DNA of 64,000 bases from Brucella sp. BE17 (GCF_039545455.1 NZ_CP154468.1:744001-808000); one strand, 5' to 3'. Shown: positions 1-10,373, counted from the stretch's first letter. Numbers and translations: made by a program. Notes: generated by a model not told the origin, from the letters alone.

Positions 1-115
1 AATCGTCGATATAATCCGACCAGTTATAGATGTTAACAACCCGCTCCTGCGCGCTCGCGGGGAAGACGGCAGCGGCCAAAAGTGTCGTCGTCAGAAGGAA
101 GGATTTCATCCTCAT
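1..115 (-). CDS. Periplasmic polyamine (spermidine/putrescine) ABC-transporter binding protein, 5' end only
   Basis: Only the first 38 codons lie in the window; the gene runs off the left edge. The translation has two basic residues, a hydrophobic stretch and an Ala-Ser-Ala cleavage site (a signal peptide). The mature start reads VVNIYNWSDYIDD, which is typical of PotF/PotD polyamine-binding proteins. The ATG at 115 is preceded by GGAG at a 6-base spacing; in-frame ATGs further upstream lack such a site. Its position near a GS-like ligase and an FAD amine oxidase (4.1-6.9 kb) fits putrescine uptake and use. Substrate choice between putrescine and spermidine cannot be decided from this fragment. 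Confidence 0.8.
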   Translation of the reverse strand, partial: MRMKSFLLTTTLLAAAVFPASAQERVVNIYNWSDYIDD

Positions 116-241
116 CGCGTGCTCCATTGCGCACATCATTTTGCGTGCGGTTTCAGGGGTCAAAATATTCTTCCACCTTTTTAGATTGTGTGGCTCTCGT
201 CAACAGGCGGATGACACGACAAACACAAAAATATGGAGCAA

Positions 242-1648
242 CTACTGAAAATCAAACGCGGACAGTCCCGCCACCATCTCGTCAAGCCCGAGCGGACGCG
301 TCAGCGGCGGCTCGGCGCGGGTGATGCAGCCCTGCCGCTCGCAAAGCCTGCAGGCGGGACCGATTTCAATGGCTGCCGCTTTTCCCGCTCCATAGACCGT
401 GTCACCAGCGGCTTCCATAGCGCAACCCAAAAGGATAGCCGTGCGGCGTGGACGCTCGCCAAATGCACCTTGCGGTCCTTCCAATGTGCGCGAAACCGTC
501 AGGAAAGCCGAGCCATCGGGAAACACAACCGGCTCGGCCAATACCTGTCCCGCTTGCGCGAAGGCCGAATAAACGGCGAGTTTCGGGCATTGCCCGCCAA
601 AACGCTGCGGAAAGCCCTGCGCGCCTGCTAGGCGCAGACGATTGCCCGCATGGTCGACTTCCATCAAGAAAAATGGCACGGCACTCTCCCCCGGTCGTTG
701 CAAGGTGGTGAGCCGGTTTGCTGCCTGCTGAAACGACACGCCAAAACGCGAACGCAGCACATCGATATCATAATGCACACGCACCGCCGCATCGCGAAAG
801 GCGCGATAGGGCATCATCAAAGCCTGCGCCGCATAACGGGCAAGTTCAAAACGCGCAATACGCCGCGCTTCGCTTGTTGATAGCTTTAGACCTTCCACTT
901 CAGCGCCGATCACCACCTGCATGCGTATCAGCACCGCCTCGATCGCGATTTCCTGCATCTGATCATAGGGCGACAGCCGTTCGGAAATGAAAAGTCGTTG
1001 CGAATGCCGGTCATAGCGCCTGCGCCAGTTGGGCATGCTTGCCACCGGCAACGTGCGCACCACAATGCCATGCTCGCGCTTCATCCACTCCCGCAAGGCG
1101 GTGGGCAGATCGCCCTCCGGCTTTAAAAGCGCATAAAAACTGTCCGCCTCCTCCTCAATCCGCGCATAATGATTGCTGCGCCGCGCCATCCCGTCCCGCA
1201 CCTCATCAAGTGGTAACCGCGTTGCGGAAAGTTGCGCTTCACCGCCTTCATGGCTGAGCAATTGCGACAGGTCCGTGAGGCGTTGCTGCTGCTCCCGATA
1301 GGCGCGATAAAGTTTTACCATACCGGTGGCAGCGTTGGGAGCCGCCTCGCCCACCTCGATCAATTCCTGATCACCCGGCAATTCTCCGGCTAATAAAGGG
1401 TCGGAAAAAACTTCCTTGAGGTTGGCAATGCTTGTCCCGCTCTCGGCCTGAAGACTGTTCAGATCGAGTGTGTAAGTACTCGCCAGTTTTAACAAAAGCT
1501 GAACGGTCAGCGGGCGTTGGTTGCGTTCGATGAGGTTGAGATAGGACGGCGAAATGCCAAGCCCCTCGGCCATCGCCGTCTGGGTCAGTCCGCGCTCGTT
1601 GCGAATGCGCCGGATGCGCGGGCCCGCGAAAAGCTTTCGTTCACTCAT
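242..1648 (-). CDS. XRE-family regulator of the short-chain fatty-acyl type (ScfR/PrpR/RamB-like)
   Basis: 468 aa DNA-binding regulator. Residues about 8-62 form an XRE helix-turn-helix (GLTQTAMAEGLGISPSYLN). The middle resembles the IrrE/ImmA-like domain of this family but shows no HExxH zinc-peptidase motif. The C-terminus (DUF2083 type) carries closely spaced cysteines, CRLCERQGC, as in family members proposed or shown to hold an Fe-S cluster. Relatives RamB (Corynebacterium) and PrpR (Mycobacterium) control acetate/propionate genes including isocitrate lyase; here the gene is divergent from aceA, which supports the same role by inference. The start at 1648 is chosen because GGGAGGA lies just upstream; a longer form to 1705 has no such site. 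Probably autoregulated through repeated boxes in the shared intergenic region. Confidence 0.85.
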   Translation of the reverse strand: MSERKLFAGPRIRRIRNERGLTQTAMAEGLGISPSYLNLIERNQRPLTVQLLLKLASTYTLDLNSLQAESGTSIANLKEVFSDPLLAGELPGDQELIEVGEAAPNAATGMVKLYRAYREQQQRLTDLSQLLSHEGGEAQLSATRLPLDEVRDGMARRSNHYARIEEEADSFYALLKPEGDLPTALREWMKREHGIVVRTLPVASMPNWRRRYDRHSQRLFISERLSPYDQMQEIAIEAVLIRMQVVIGAEVEGLKLSTSEARRIARFELARYAAQALMMPYRAFRDAAVRVHYDIDVLRSRFGVSFQQAANRLTTLQRPGESAVPFFLMEVDHAGNRLRLAGAQGFPQRFGGQCPKLAVYSAFAQAGQVLAEPVVFPDGSAFLTVSRTLEGPQGAFGERPRRTAILLGCAMEAAGDTVYGAGKAAAIEIGPACRLCERQGCITRAEPPLTRPLGLDEMVAGLSAFDFQ

Positions 1649-1686
1649 CTGATCCTCCCAAATCAACCTTCCGCAATCGAACACAC

Positions 1687-1747
1687 ATTTTACAAACCAT
1701 GACAAAGTTATTGCGGTGGAATATTTTACAAACTTTACAATTTTACA
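1687..1747. promoter_or_regulatory. Repeated TTTACA boxes between the regulator and aceA (candidate operator)
   Basis: ATTTTACAAAC occurs twice (1687-1697 and 1723-1733), followed at once by TTTACAA (1734-1740) and TTTTACA (1741-1747). The boxes sit in the 267-bp gap between two divergent starts and just upstream of a TTGACA hexamer at 1767-1772 that could be the -35 of aceA; no convincing -10 is seen. Binding by the neighbouring regulator is inference. Confidence 0.45.
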
Positions 1748-1915
1748 TGCTGTATTAGTAAAGGGTTTGACAGTATTTCCCTTATTATCGCGTTATTTTT
1801 CGGCTTTTTCTAGCAGCTTCTTTGCTGTTCTGTAAATTATGTCACAGACAGAGCGGCCAATCAGTACTGCTCTCTAACGCTTTAATAATCGCATTACGCA
1901 CGAGGAGGCACTGAT

Positions 1916-3205
<1,290 letters not shown>

Positions 3206-3234
3206 CGACAGCGCGCACTCAAGGAGGATATGTC

Positions 3235-3471
3235 ATGAATTCACCCGCACGAGTCAAGGAAAGAGCGGAAGAACAGTCTTCCGCCATGTCGAGCGACCAG
3301 CAAAATATTATTCGCATGCTGGCCAACGATCTGCATCGCCTCAATTATACCGTCATGAAAGCGGTCGATGCTGGCGTGTCGGTCGAGCTGATCCGCTCCG
3401 CTCGTCATCATGGCGGCAACGGTAACTGGGGCGACTTGCTGATTCCGGTCGTCGTTACGCAGGACAAGTGA
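3235..3471 (+). CDS. Small conserved-looking protein co-transcribed with aceA, function unknown
   Basis: 78 aa, soluble, no signal peptide or membrane segment. It has a very strong ribosome-binding site (AAGGAGG) 8 bases before the ATG. The gene follows aceA by 29 bp with no terminator between them, so it is probably in the same transcript. The N-terminal third is polar and charged; the middle (about residues 22-55) looks helical; the tail has SARHHGGNGNWGDLLIP, a Gly/His/Trp patch that looks like a conserved motif. I do not recognise the family. The setting suggests a role linked to glyoxylate-shunt or stationary-phase metabolism, which is inference only. Confidence 0.7.
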   Translation: MNSPARVKERAEEQSSAMSSDQQNIIRMLANDLHRLNYTVMKAVDAGVSVELIRSARHHGGNGNWGDLLIPVVVTQDK

Positions 3472-3619
3472 GACTTCAAGATGTCGCCGCGCTGGTTCCC
3501 AGGCGGCGGCATCATGCGAGCCTGTCTTTTCTGACCGTGGCGCTGGCGCGATGAAGACGCCATAATCCAGAATATTAAAGCATTTTTAGTTGATTTTCAT
3601 CCGGATTTTAAGTGCGCCC

Positions 3620-4045
3620 ATGCCTGTTCAAACCCTCATAGACGAGATCGCCAGTACCGCCGGTATCGACCAGCAGGTGGCAGAACGTGCCGCCGGAATA
3701 GTCCTCTCAATCATCCTCCATGAAGCGCCGGAACATGCACAACGTTTTTTTGTAAAGCTTTCAGGTGCAGATGCACTTGCAGCCGCCAACGATGTCATGG
3801 CTCCACAGCAACTGGTCAATGAAGGTGCGTTGGGGGTTTTTTCCGGTGTGCTTGGCCACTTTGCCGGTGAAAAGGCTGAGGCTTTGGTAAGTGGCCTTGT
3901 CGCTCTCGAAAAAAACGGGCTGACGTTCGAGCAGCTCCATCATGCAGGTACAATCGTCATCCGGCATCTTCGTGAAATAGAGCCAAACCTTACTGAGGAG
4001 CTGCTTGATCATGTTCCTGGACTGAGAAAGCATTTCGGCGGATAG
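3620..4045 (+). CDS. Hypothetical small helical protein (DUF2267/DUF2780-like appearance)
   Basis: 141 aa, predicted soluble and mostly helical with repeated short Ala/Leu-rich helices. It begins MPVQTLIDEIASTAGIDQ and ends with a short LLDHVPGLRKHFGG segment. The general look (helical bundle, DEIA..AGID opening, late VPGL motif) recalls small stress-related DUF2267/DUF2780-type proteins, but I cannot confirm membership. The ATG at 3620 is used; a TTG at 3590 would add ten residues, and neither has a good ribosome-binding site. It lies alone between the aceA unit and the amine-ligase operon. Function unknown. Confidence 0.6.
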   Translation: MPVQTLIDEIASTAGIDQQVAERAAGIVLSIILHEAPEHAQRFFVKLSGADALAAANDVMAPQQLVNEGALGVFSGVLGHFAGEKAEALVSGLVALEKNGLTFEQLHHAGTIVIRHLREIEPNLTEELLDHVPGLRKHFGG

Positions 4046-4148
4046 GTTGACGCGATATTATTCGCCCTGAAAAAAGACCCATGCCCCCTTTGTCAAAGCT
4101 GCGCGGCGCAGCTATCATGCAGATATCTTAATAATAGTCTGGTGATGG

Positions 4149-5579
4149 ATGTCTGCTGATACGACGGAGAAAAAGGTTACGCGAGCGCCGCGTCGCCGTA
4201 CGCCGAGTTATGTCAAGGCGCTGCGTGGTGTGAAAAATTGGAAACAGGCCACCGAATGGCTGGCCTGGCGCGATATCGAAGACATCGAATGCATCACCCC
4301 CGATCAGGCAGGTGTGGCGCGCGGCAAGATGATGCCGTCTAAAAAATTCACCTCCAATACCTCGCTGGCGCTTCCTTCCGCCGTTTTCATGGCGACGATT
4401 TCCGGCGAATACCCCGAAGATGGCTATGGTTTCCACTATCCGGCAGATGACGGTGATCTGCGGCTTTTACCGGACCTCTCCACACTTTCGGCGGTGCCGT
4501 GGGAATCTGATGCCACAGCGCAGGTGATCTGCGATCTCGTCTATCAGGACGGACGCGCGGTGGAATTCACGCCGCGCAATGTGCTGCGTCGCGTGGTCGC
4601 CGCCTTTAACAGGCGCGGTTTGAAGCCGGTCGTCGCCCCCGAAATCGAGTTCTATCTGGTGCGCAAGAACCCCGATCCCGATTATCCGCTGACCCCGCCG
4701 GTCGGTCGCTCCGGCCGCGCCATTGGCGGCGGGCAAGGCTATTCGATCGCAGGTGTCAATGAATTCGATGAATTGATAGATGACATCTACCATTTTTCCG
4801 AAGGTCAAGGTCTGGAAATCGACACGCTGATCCACGAGGAAGGGGCTGCACAGCTTGAAATAAACCTGCGCCACGGCGATCCGGTCGAACTTGCCGATCA
4901 GGTCTTTATGTTCAAGCGAACCATTCGTGAAGCAGCACTCAAGCACGACATGTATGCGACCTTTATGGCAAAGCCCATTCAGGGCCAGCCCGGCTCGGCT
5001 ATGCATATTCACCAATCCGTCGTCGATAAGAAAACGGGACAGAACATCTTTACCAATGAGGATGGCAGCGAAAGCGAGGCTTTTCGCCATTTTCTCGGTG
5101 GCATGCAAAAACATGTGCCGAATGCATTGGTGATGTTTGCACCCTATGTAAATTCCTATCGCCGCCTGACCCCGGATGCATCTGCACCTGTTAACGTCAA
5201 ATGGGGCTATGACAATCGCACCACGGCATTTCGTGTGCCGCGCTCGTCGCCCGATGCGCGACGTGTTGAAAACCGCATTCCATCCTCTGACGCCAACCCC
5301 TATCTGGCGCTGGCGGCGTCACTTGCCTGTGGCCTGATCGGGCTTATCAATAAGCTTGAGGCTGAGGAACCGGCAACAACAAGCGTCAACACCAAGGAGA
5401 TCGAATTGCCGCGCGGGCTGATCGATGCGGTGGAGCTATTCGAGGAAGACACGGAACTCGGCAATATGCTCGGCAGTTCGTTTGTTACCACCTATGCCGC
5501 CATCAAGCGCGCCGAATTTGAAACTTTCATGGAAGTCATCAGCCCCTGGGAACGCGAGTTCCTGCTGCTCAACGTTTGA
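4149..5579 (+). CDS. Glutamine synthetase-family ligase, PuuA-type (probable gamma-glutamylputrescine synthetase)
   Basis: 476 aa. GS-fold catalytic motifs are visible: APEIEFYL (metal and glutamate binding, about residue 165), GSAMHIHQS (the His-containing ATP loop, about 280) and NPYLALAASLACGL near the C-terminus. The usual adenylylation tyrosine region of GlnA is not obvious. GS-family ligases of this type attach glutamate to an amine with ATP. The gene is followed after only 10 bp by an FAD amine oxidase, and the window starts with a polyamine-binding protein, so gamma-glutamylation of putrescine or another amine is the best inference. Other possibilities are ethanolamine or another monoamine as acceptor, or a plain GlnA paralogue. 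The upstream ribosome-binding site is weak. Confidence 0.85.
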   Translation: MSADTTEKKVTRAPRRRTPSYVKALRGVKNWKQATEWLAWRDIEDIECITPDQAGVARGKMMPSKKFTSNTSLALPSAVFMATISGEYPEDGYGFHYPADDGDLRLLPDLSTLSAVPWESDATAQVICDLVYQDGRAVEFTPRNVLRRVVAAFNRRGLKPVVAPEIEFYLVRKNPDPDYPLTPPVGRSGRAIGGGQGYSIAGVNEFDELIDDIYHFSEGQGLEIDTLIHEEGAAQLEINLRHGDPVELADQVFMFKRTIREAALKHDMYATFMAKPIQGQPGSAMHIHQSVVDKKTGQNIFTNEDGSESEAFRHFLGGMQKHVPNALVMFAPYVNSYRRLTPDASAPVNVKWGYDNRTTAFRVPRSSPDARRVENRIPSSDANPYLALAASLACGLIGLINKLEAEEPATTSVNTKEIELPRGLIDAVELFEEDTELGNMLGSSFVTTYAAIKRAEFETFMEVISPWEREFLLLNV

Positions 5580-5589
5580 TCGGCTGCAA

Positions 5590-6876
5590 ATGCCATACCA
5601 GTCACCCATTTCTCCGGGCTATTCGTGGTACGAAGCCAGTGTTTCCGTACGACCGCAGTATCCCGAACTTGACGGCGCGCAACAGGCTGATGTCGCCGTC
5701 ATCGGTGGCGGCTATACGGGTTTGTCAGCCGCCTATCATTTGGCGCGGCAGGGTGCGGATGTGATCCTGATTGATGCGGCGCGCTTCGGTGATGGCGCAT
5801 CGGGCCGCAACGGCGGACAGCTTGGTACCGGCCAGCGCACATGGGCTGAAGACCTTGAGAAGCAATATGGTTTTGCGCGGGCCAAGGCGCTGTTTGATGT
5901 TGCAGACGAGGCCAAAGCGCATATGCTTGCCTTTGCCAAAGAGCACACTATCGATATGGACTATGTGCCTGGGCAGATTTCCGCCGTCCATAAACCGCGC
6001 TATCTGAAAGCCTATCAGGATCACGCGCAAGCGATGGCGGCGCGTTTCAATTATCCGCATATACGCTTTGTCGAGCAGGCCGAAATGGCGTCCCTTTTAG
6101 GCTCCAGCCGCTATCACGGGGGCGTTTATGATGCGGGTACTGGGCACATTCATCCGCTGAAACTGCTAGTTGGTACGGCAAAGGCGGCGCAGGCCGCAGG
6201 CGCACGGCTGTTCGAGAATACCAAAGCGACAAAAATCTCCACGGCGAGCGGTCGCGTGGAAATTCAAACCCCGCGCGGTACGATCACCGCCCGCCATACC
6301 TTTCTTGCCGTCAATGCGCATGGCGGCGATCTCGAGCCCACAAGTGCTTCGCACGTCATGCCAATCCGGTCCTTCATCGGGGTAACTGTGCCGCTTGGTG
6401 ATGACAGTTCCGTCATACCGGGCGGGGAATCGGTGGATGATTCACGCTTCGTCGTGCGCTATTTCCGTCGCTCCAAGGATGGCCGTTTGCTGTTTGGCGG
6501 ACGTGAGGCGTATACGGCGGACAACCCGCGTGACATCAGCACGCATATCCGGCGCCAGATCGCGGAAATCTATCCGGCACTTGAGAACGTCGAGATCACC
6601 CATGCATGGGGCGGTTCGGTCGGCATCACCATGCCGCGCCAGCCTTTTGTACGCGAGGTGATGCCCGGCGTCATTTCCGCTGGCGGTTATTCGGGCCACG
6701 GCGTGATGCTGGCCAATTTCATGGGTAGGCTATACGCCGAGGCCATTTCCGGCAAGCGCGACAAGCTGAAACTGTTCGAGGAGCTGCACATTCCAGCCTT
6801 CCCCGGCGGTCGCACCCTGCGCGCACCGCTGCTGTTTCTGGCCCTGTCGTGGTATGCGCTTAAAGACCGGCTGTAA
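5590..6876 (+). CDS. FAD-dependent amine oxidase, PuuB-type (probable gamma-glutamylputrescine oxidase)
   Basis: 428 aa DadA/PuuB-like flavoprotein. The dinucleotide-binding motif VAVIGGGYTGLSAAYHLA is at about residues 35-52, followed by the family motif DGASGRNGGQLGTG. The C-terminal FAD segment AGGYSGHGVMLANFMG is also present. It oxidises an amine with O2, giving an aldehyde, ammonia and H2O2. The start at 5590 lies 10 bp after the ligase stop; the reading frame stays open upstream inside that gene, but the longer version overlaps coding sequence and lacks homology to the family. The two genes are almost certainly one operon. The exact amine is inferred from context. The gene is convergent with betC, 20 bp away. 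Confidence 0.87.
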   Translation: MPYQSPISPGYSWYEASVSVRPQYPELDGAQQADVAVIGGGYTGLSAAYHLARQGADVILIDAARFGDGASGRNGGQLGTGQRTWAEDLEKQYGFARAKALFDVADEAKAHMLAFAKEHTIDMDYVPGQISAVHKPRYLKAYQDHAQAMAARFNYPHIRFVEQAEMASLLGSSRYHGGVYDAGTGHIHPLKLLVGTAKAAQAAGARLFENTKATKISTASGRVEIQTPRGTITARHTFLAVNAHGGDLEPTSASHVMPIRSFIGVTVPLGDDSSVIPGGESVDDSRFVVRYFRRSKDGRLLFGGREAYTADNPRDISTHIRRQIAEIYPALENVEITHAWGGSVGITMPRQPFVREVMPGVISAGGYSGHGVMLANFMGRLYAEAISGKRDKLKLFEELHIPAFPGGRTLRAPLLFLALSWYALKDRL

Positions 6877-6896
6877 AAAGCATACCCCTCGTTTTT

Positions 6897-8405
6897 TCAG
6901 CGCGGAAAACGCTGATTCTCCTCCAGCACATTGAGGTCCATGTGATTGCGCATATAGCGCTCGGACGCTTTTTGCAGGGGCTGATAATCCCATGGATAAT
7001 AGGCGCCGTTGCGAAGTGCCGGATAGACCACATGCCGCCGCGCCTGGCTTGCGCGCACATCGGCGTCATATCGATCGAGATTCCAGCGGGCTTCCGCTTT
7101 GCGCGTAAGATCGTGTAGTATTGTCTGATAAGCGGGCGACCCTGCCAGATTGCGCAGTTCGGCCGCATCATCATCGAGATTGAACAATTGCGGCGGGTCG
7201 GCACGGCAAAGGTTCAGCTTCCATGGCCCTTCGCGCATGGAAACCATGGGCGCAATCGTGCCTTCGGCCGCATATTCGATTGGGACGGCACCACGTGTCT
7301 CATTACCTGATGCAACGCCCCTCAGCGAAACCCCGTCCGTCCAAGGCATGATGCCCATAAGATCGATGCCTGCCAGATCGGCTAGCGTCGGCAGCACGTC
7401 GAGCGTCGAAACCGGCGTATCGACACGACCAGCGGGCAATTGCGGGGCGGAAATCATCAGAGGCACCCTTGCTGCACCCTCAAAGAAGCTCATCTTGAAC
7501 CACAATCCACGCTCGCCCAGCATGTCGCCATGATCGGAGGTGAAGACAACAATCGTATCTTGGGCCATGTTGCAGCGCTCGATCACATCGAGCAATTGCC
7601 CGATCTTTTCATCGACATAGGAGATATTGGCGAAATAGGCCTGTCGCGCTGCCCTCACCTGCTCGCGGGTCAGATCATAATCCTCCGCCTTGCAGGCACG
7701 CAAAAGGCGTTCGCTGTGCGGGTCGATTTCCGTTTCCGCCAAGGGTCCGATCTTTGGATCGAGTTCGGGAATATCGGCATAAAGATCGAAAAAGCGTTTG
7801 CGCGCCACATAAGGGTCGTGCGGATGGGTAAAACTCACCGTCAGACACCATGGCCTTTCGTCATGGCTGCGCGCCAGATCGTAAAGCTTGGCTTCGGCCT
7901 GATAGGCCACCTCATCGTCATATTCGAGCTGGTTGGTGATTTCGGCCGAGCCAGCATCCGTAATGGAGCCGAGATTATGATACCACCAGTCGATGCGTTC
8001 ACCGGGCTTACGATAATCCGGCGTCCAGCCGAAATCGGCCGGATAAATATCGGTGGTCAGACGCTGCTCGAACCCATGCAACTGGTCGGGGCCGACAAAA
8101 TGCATCTTGCCCGAAAGCGCGGTCTGGTAGCCGCCATTACGCAAATGATGGGCGTAGGTCGGAATTTCCGATGAAAACTCGGCCGCATTGTCATAGACGC
8201 CGGTGCGAAACGGCAACTGCCCCGACATGAACGAGGCACGCGCGGGGGCACAAAGCGGGCTTGGCGTATAGCAATTTGCAAAGCGTGACGAACGCTCAGC
8301 CAGCGCACGCAAATGCGGCACATGCAAAAACTGCGCGGGACCGTCGGGGAAGAACGTTCCGTTCAACTGATCGACCATGAGAATGAGGATATTCGGCTTT
8401 TTCAT
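6897..8405 (-). CDS. betC: Choline-sulfatase
   Basis: 502 aa type I sulfatase that hydrolyses choline-O-sulfate to choline and sulfate, feeding glycine betaine synthesis. The N-terminus has the metal site ILMVDQLNGTFFP. The formylglycine signature CAPARASFMSGQ is intact, so the cysteine can be matured by a sulfatase-modifying enzyme. TSDHGDMLGERGLWFK follows, and the C-terminal portion matches the choline-sulfatase-specific extension. The ATG at 8405 is chosen; a TTG 33 bp upstream is less likely. There is no strong ribosome-binding site, which may mean coupling to choX 81 bp upstream. The choline/betaine dehydrogenases BetB and BetA are not in the window. Confidence 0.93.
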   Translation of the reverse strand: MKKPNILILMVDQLNGTFFPDGPAQFLHVPHLRALAERSSRFANCYTPSPLCAPARASFMSGQLPFRTGVYDNAAEFSSEIPTYAHHLRNGGYQTALSGKMHFVGPDQLHGFEQRLTTDIYPADFGWTPDYRKPGERIDWWYHNLGSITDAGSAEITNQLEYDDEVAYQAEAKLYDLARSHDERPWCLTVSFTHPHDPYVARKRFFDLYADIPELDPKIGPLAETEIDPHSERLLRACKAEDYDLTREQVRAARQAYFANISYVDEKIGQLLDVIERCNMAQDTIVVFTSDHGDMLGERGLWFKMSFFEGAARVPLMISAPQLPAGRVDTPVSTLDVLPTLADLAGIDLMGIMPWTDGVSLRGVASGNETRGAVPIEYAAEGTIAPMVSMREGPWKLNLCRADPPQLFNLDDDAAELRNLAGSPAYQTILHDLTRKAEARWNLDRYDADVRASQARRHVVYPALRNGAYYPWDYQPLQKASERYMRNHMDLNVLEENQRFPR

Positions 8406-8486
8406 TTGTGCGAACCGTTCTAGATATGTGAAACGCAAAGCGGCGGGCGCTAAAGCACCCGCCTTTAAACACAGAATAGCGTGTGA

Positions 8487-9431
8487 TCAGAGGCCGAGAC
8501 TGGCCTTGACGGCCTCAGTGCCCGGTTCACCCTTGAAGGTGGTGACGCCTTCAAGCCATGTGTCGATCTGCGTGGGATTTGCCTTCAGCCATTGCCTGGC
8601 TGCATCCGGTCCTTCTGTCCCGTCATTCAGGATCTTGTCCATCAGTGCATTCTCGATATCGACGCTGAACACCAGATTCTTGAAAAATGTCGCGGCATTT
8701 GGACACTCGGCAGCCCAGCCGGTGCGCGCCAAAGTAAACACTTCCGCCCCGCCAAAATTCGGCCCGAAATAATCATCGCCGCCGGTCAGATATTCAATAT
8801 TGAGCTTGGTGTTCATGGGATGCGGCGCCCAGGCGAGAAACACAACCCAATTCTTGTCCTTATTCTTACGCTCGACCTGCGCCAGCATCGCCTGCTCGCT
8901 CGATTCAACGATCTTCCAGCCATCAAGCTTGAATTTTTCATCGGCAATGATTTTTTCGATGTTCTGGTTAGCGGGCGCTCCGGGTTCGATACCATAGATC
9001 TGTTTGCTGAACTTGTCCGCATGGGCACCAAGATCGGCAAAATCCTTCACGCCTTCGTTTGCCACATAATCAGGCACCGCCAGCGTGAACTTCGCACCTT
9101 CGAGATTCTTCACAATCACTTCGGCGGCCTCGGCTTGATCGAGATCGTCACGGAATTTTTGCTGCGCAGGCATCCAGTTGCCAAGAAATACGTCGGTATT
9201 ACCGCTTTTGAGCGCTTCATAGCCAATCGGCACCGACATGGTCTTCACATCAGCCTTATAGCCAAGCCCGTTTAACAATACGCTGGCAATGGCATTGGTG
9301 GAGGTGATGTCGGTCCAGCCCGGATCGGACAAGCGGATGGTTTGGCATGCAGCCGGATCGGCGGCGAAGGCCGCGCCATTCAATGCCGTGAAAGCGGTAA
9401 GTGCCAAAGCGGTCAATTTCAGATAGTGCAT
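8487..9431 (-). CDS. choX: Choline ABC-transporter periplasmic binding protein
   Basis: 314 aa. A signal peptide ends at AFAADPAA. The mature protein starts CQTIRLSDPGWTDI and contains GNWMPAQQKF and several aromatic residues expected to build the aromatic box that holds a quaternary ammonium. It resembles ChoX/ProX-type OpuAC-domain proteins and would deliver choline to ChoW/ChoV. Permease and ATPase genes are not present here, so this is an orphan binding protein in an operon with betC. Glycine betaine is the main alternative ligand. The linkage to choline sulfatase favours choline. Confidence 0.9.
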   Translation of the reverse strand: MHYLKLTALALTAFTALNGAAFAADPAACQTIRLSDPGWTDITSTNAIASVLLNGLGYKADVKTMSVPIGYEALKSGNTDVFLGNWMPAQQKFRDDLDQAEAAEVIVKNLEGAKFTLAVPDYVANEGVKDFADLGAHADKFSKQIYGIEPGAPANQNIEKIIADEKFKLDGWKIVESSEQAMLAQVERKNKDKNWVVFLAWAPHPMNTKLNIEYLTGGDDYFGPNFGGAEVFTLARTGWAAECPNAATFFKNLVFSVDIENALMDKILNDGTEGPDAARQWLKANPTQIDTWLEGVTTFKGEPGTEAVKASLGL

Positions 9432-9593
9432 GGAGTATCCCCTCTTCGATTCATGTATTGCATTCCCCGCCGAGATCAGAGAACCATTATGGCTCCCTAT
9501 TGTTTATCAGGAAAGCCCCATTCAGGCTAAGAGAAAAGCTGGTTTTTTTTCGGCACCGGTGAGCACGGTGCATCAAACTAGGAAAATCTGGGA

Positions 9594-10373
9594 CTACTCC
9601 ACGAGTCCCAGAATTGGTCCGAAACCGCCATGCCAAGAGAAATCGTTGCGCCCAAGTGCGGGTTCATAGATGCCAGCACCCTGCCCACCGTCAAGAAAGA
9701 GTGCGTTCGGGCATTTCAGGTGGTCGCGAAATAATCGTGCGAAATCATGAAAGTTGACCGGGTCTTCGCTAATCGCGATATGAACTGCGCCCTTTTCGCA
9801 GATACCAATGCCGCTGCGCCGGGTACGATCTTTCGATCCGACGATAAAAGCAGGATGAAACTTATTGGCGATCACCAGCATCGGACCCGACTGGGTTGCA
9901 AATTGCACCTTGGGGCGTTCTTTCAGGAATGTCTCGGTTGTCAGGATGCCTGCCTGCTTTTCCCCCACGAAGAAGACACCGTTCGGCTTCTTGTAGAAAT
10001 TCGGCACCGGACCTTTCGCGCCATCGGATTTGCCTGTGTCAGCGGGACGCAATTCCTGTCCATCCTCGATATAGAGTCCCAGCGGCGAAAAATCTTCACG
10101 ATACATTCCGGCATTGATTGCGAAAACAAGCCGCTGCCCTTCTTCTATTACGGATTTGGCAAGCCTTGAAAAATAACGGTAAGGCTTGCCATCCGCATTC
10201 TGCCAGAACAGGCGCAACGTGCCTTTTCCCTCTTCCGGCGTGCACAGAATATAGCTTGTGCCCTCAAAGGTGATCGGCTTGCAGGCTCCAGCTGAAGCAC
10301 TTTGTGGTGCTGAGAAAACCGCGGCCGCCATCATGACCAGAGTAGAGAGGCTATACTTTAGGGAAATGGTCAC
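9594..10373 (-). CDS. Secreted phosphodiester glycosidase-like (NAGPA domain) protein
   Basis: 259 aa with a signal peptide (SLKYSLSTLVMMAAAVFSA then ASA). The mature part holds NAGPA-type motifs: FAINAGMYREDFSPLGLYI, NGVFFV, TQSGPMLV and, late, ALFLDGGQGAGIY. Bacterial members are extracytoplasmic and thought to act on sugar phosphodiesters; the substrate here is unknown. The start is taken as GTG at 10373, with AAGGA 8 bases before it and a normal signal peptide directly after; the frame stays open to a TTG at 10406. It is divergent from mutL with about 100 bp between. The gene looks monocistronic, with no metabolic neighbours that would reveal the substrate. Confidence 0.82.
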   Translation of the reverse strand: MTISLKYSLSTLVMMAAAVFSAPQSASAGACKPITFEGTSYILCTPEEGKGTLRLFWQNADGKPYRYFSRLAKSVIEEGQRLVFAINAGMYREDFSPLGLYIEDGQELRPADTGKSDGAKGPVPNFYKKPNGVFFVGEKQAGILTTETFLKERPKVQFATQSGPMLVIANKFHPAFIVGSKDRTRRSGIGICEKGAVHIAISEDPVNFHDFARLFRDHLKCPNALFLDGGQGAGIYEPALGRNDFSWHGGFGPILGLVE

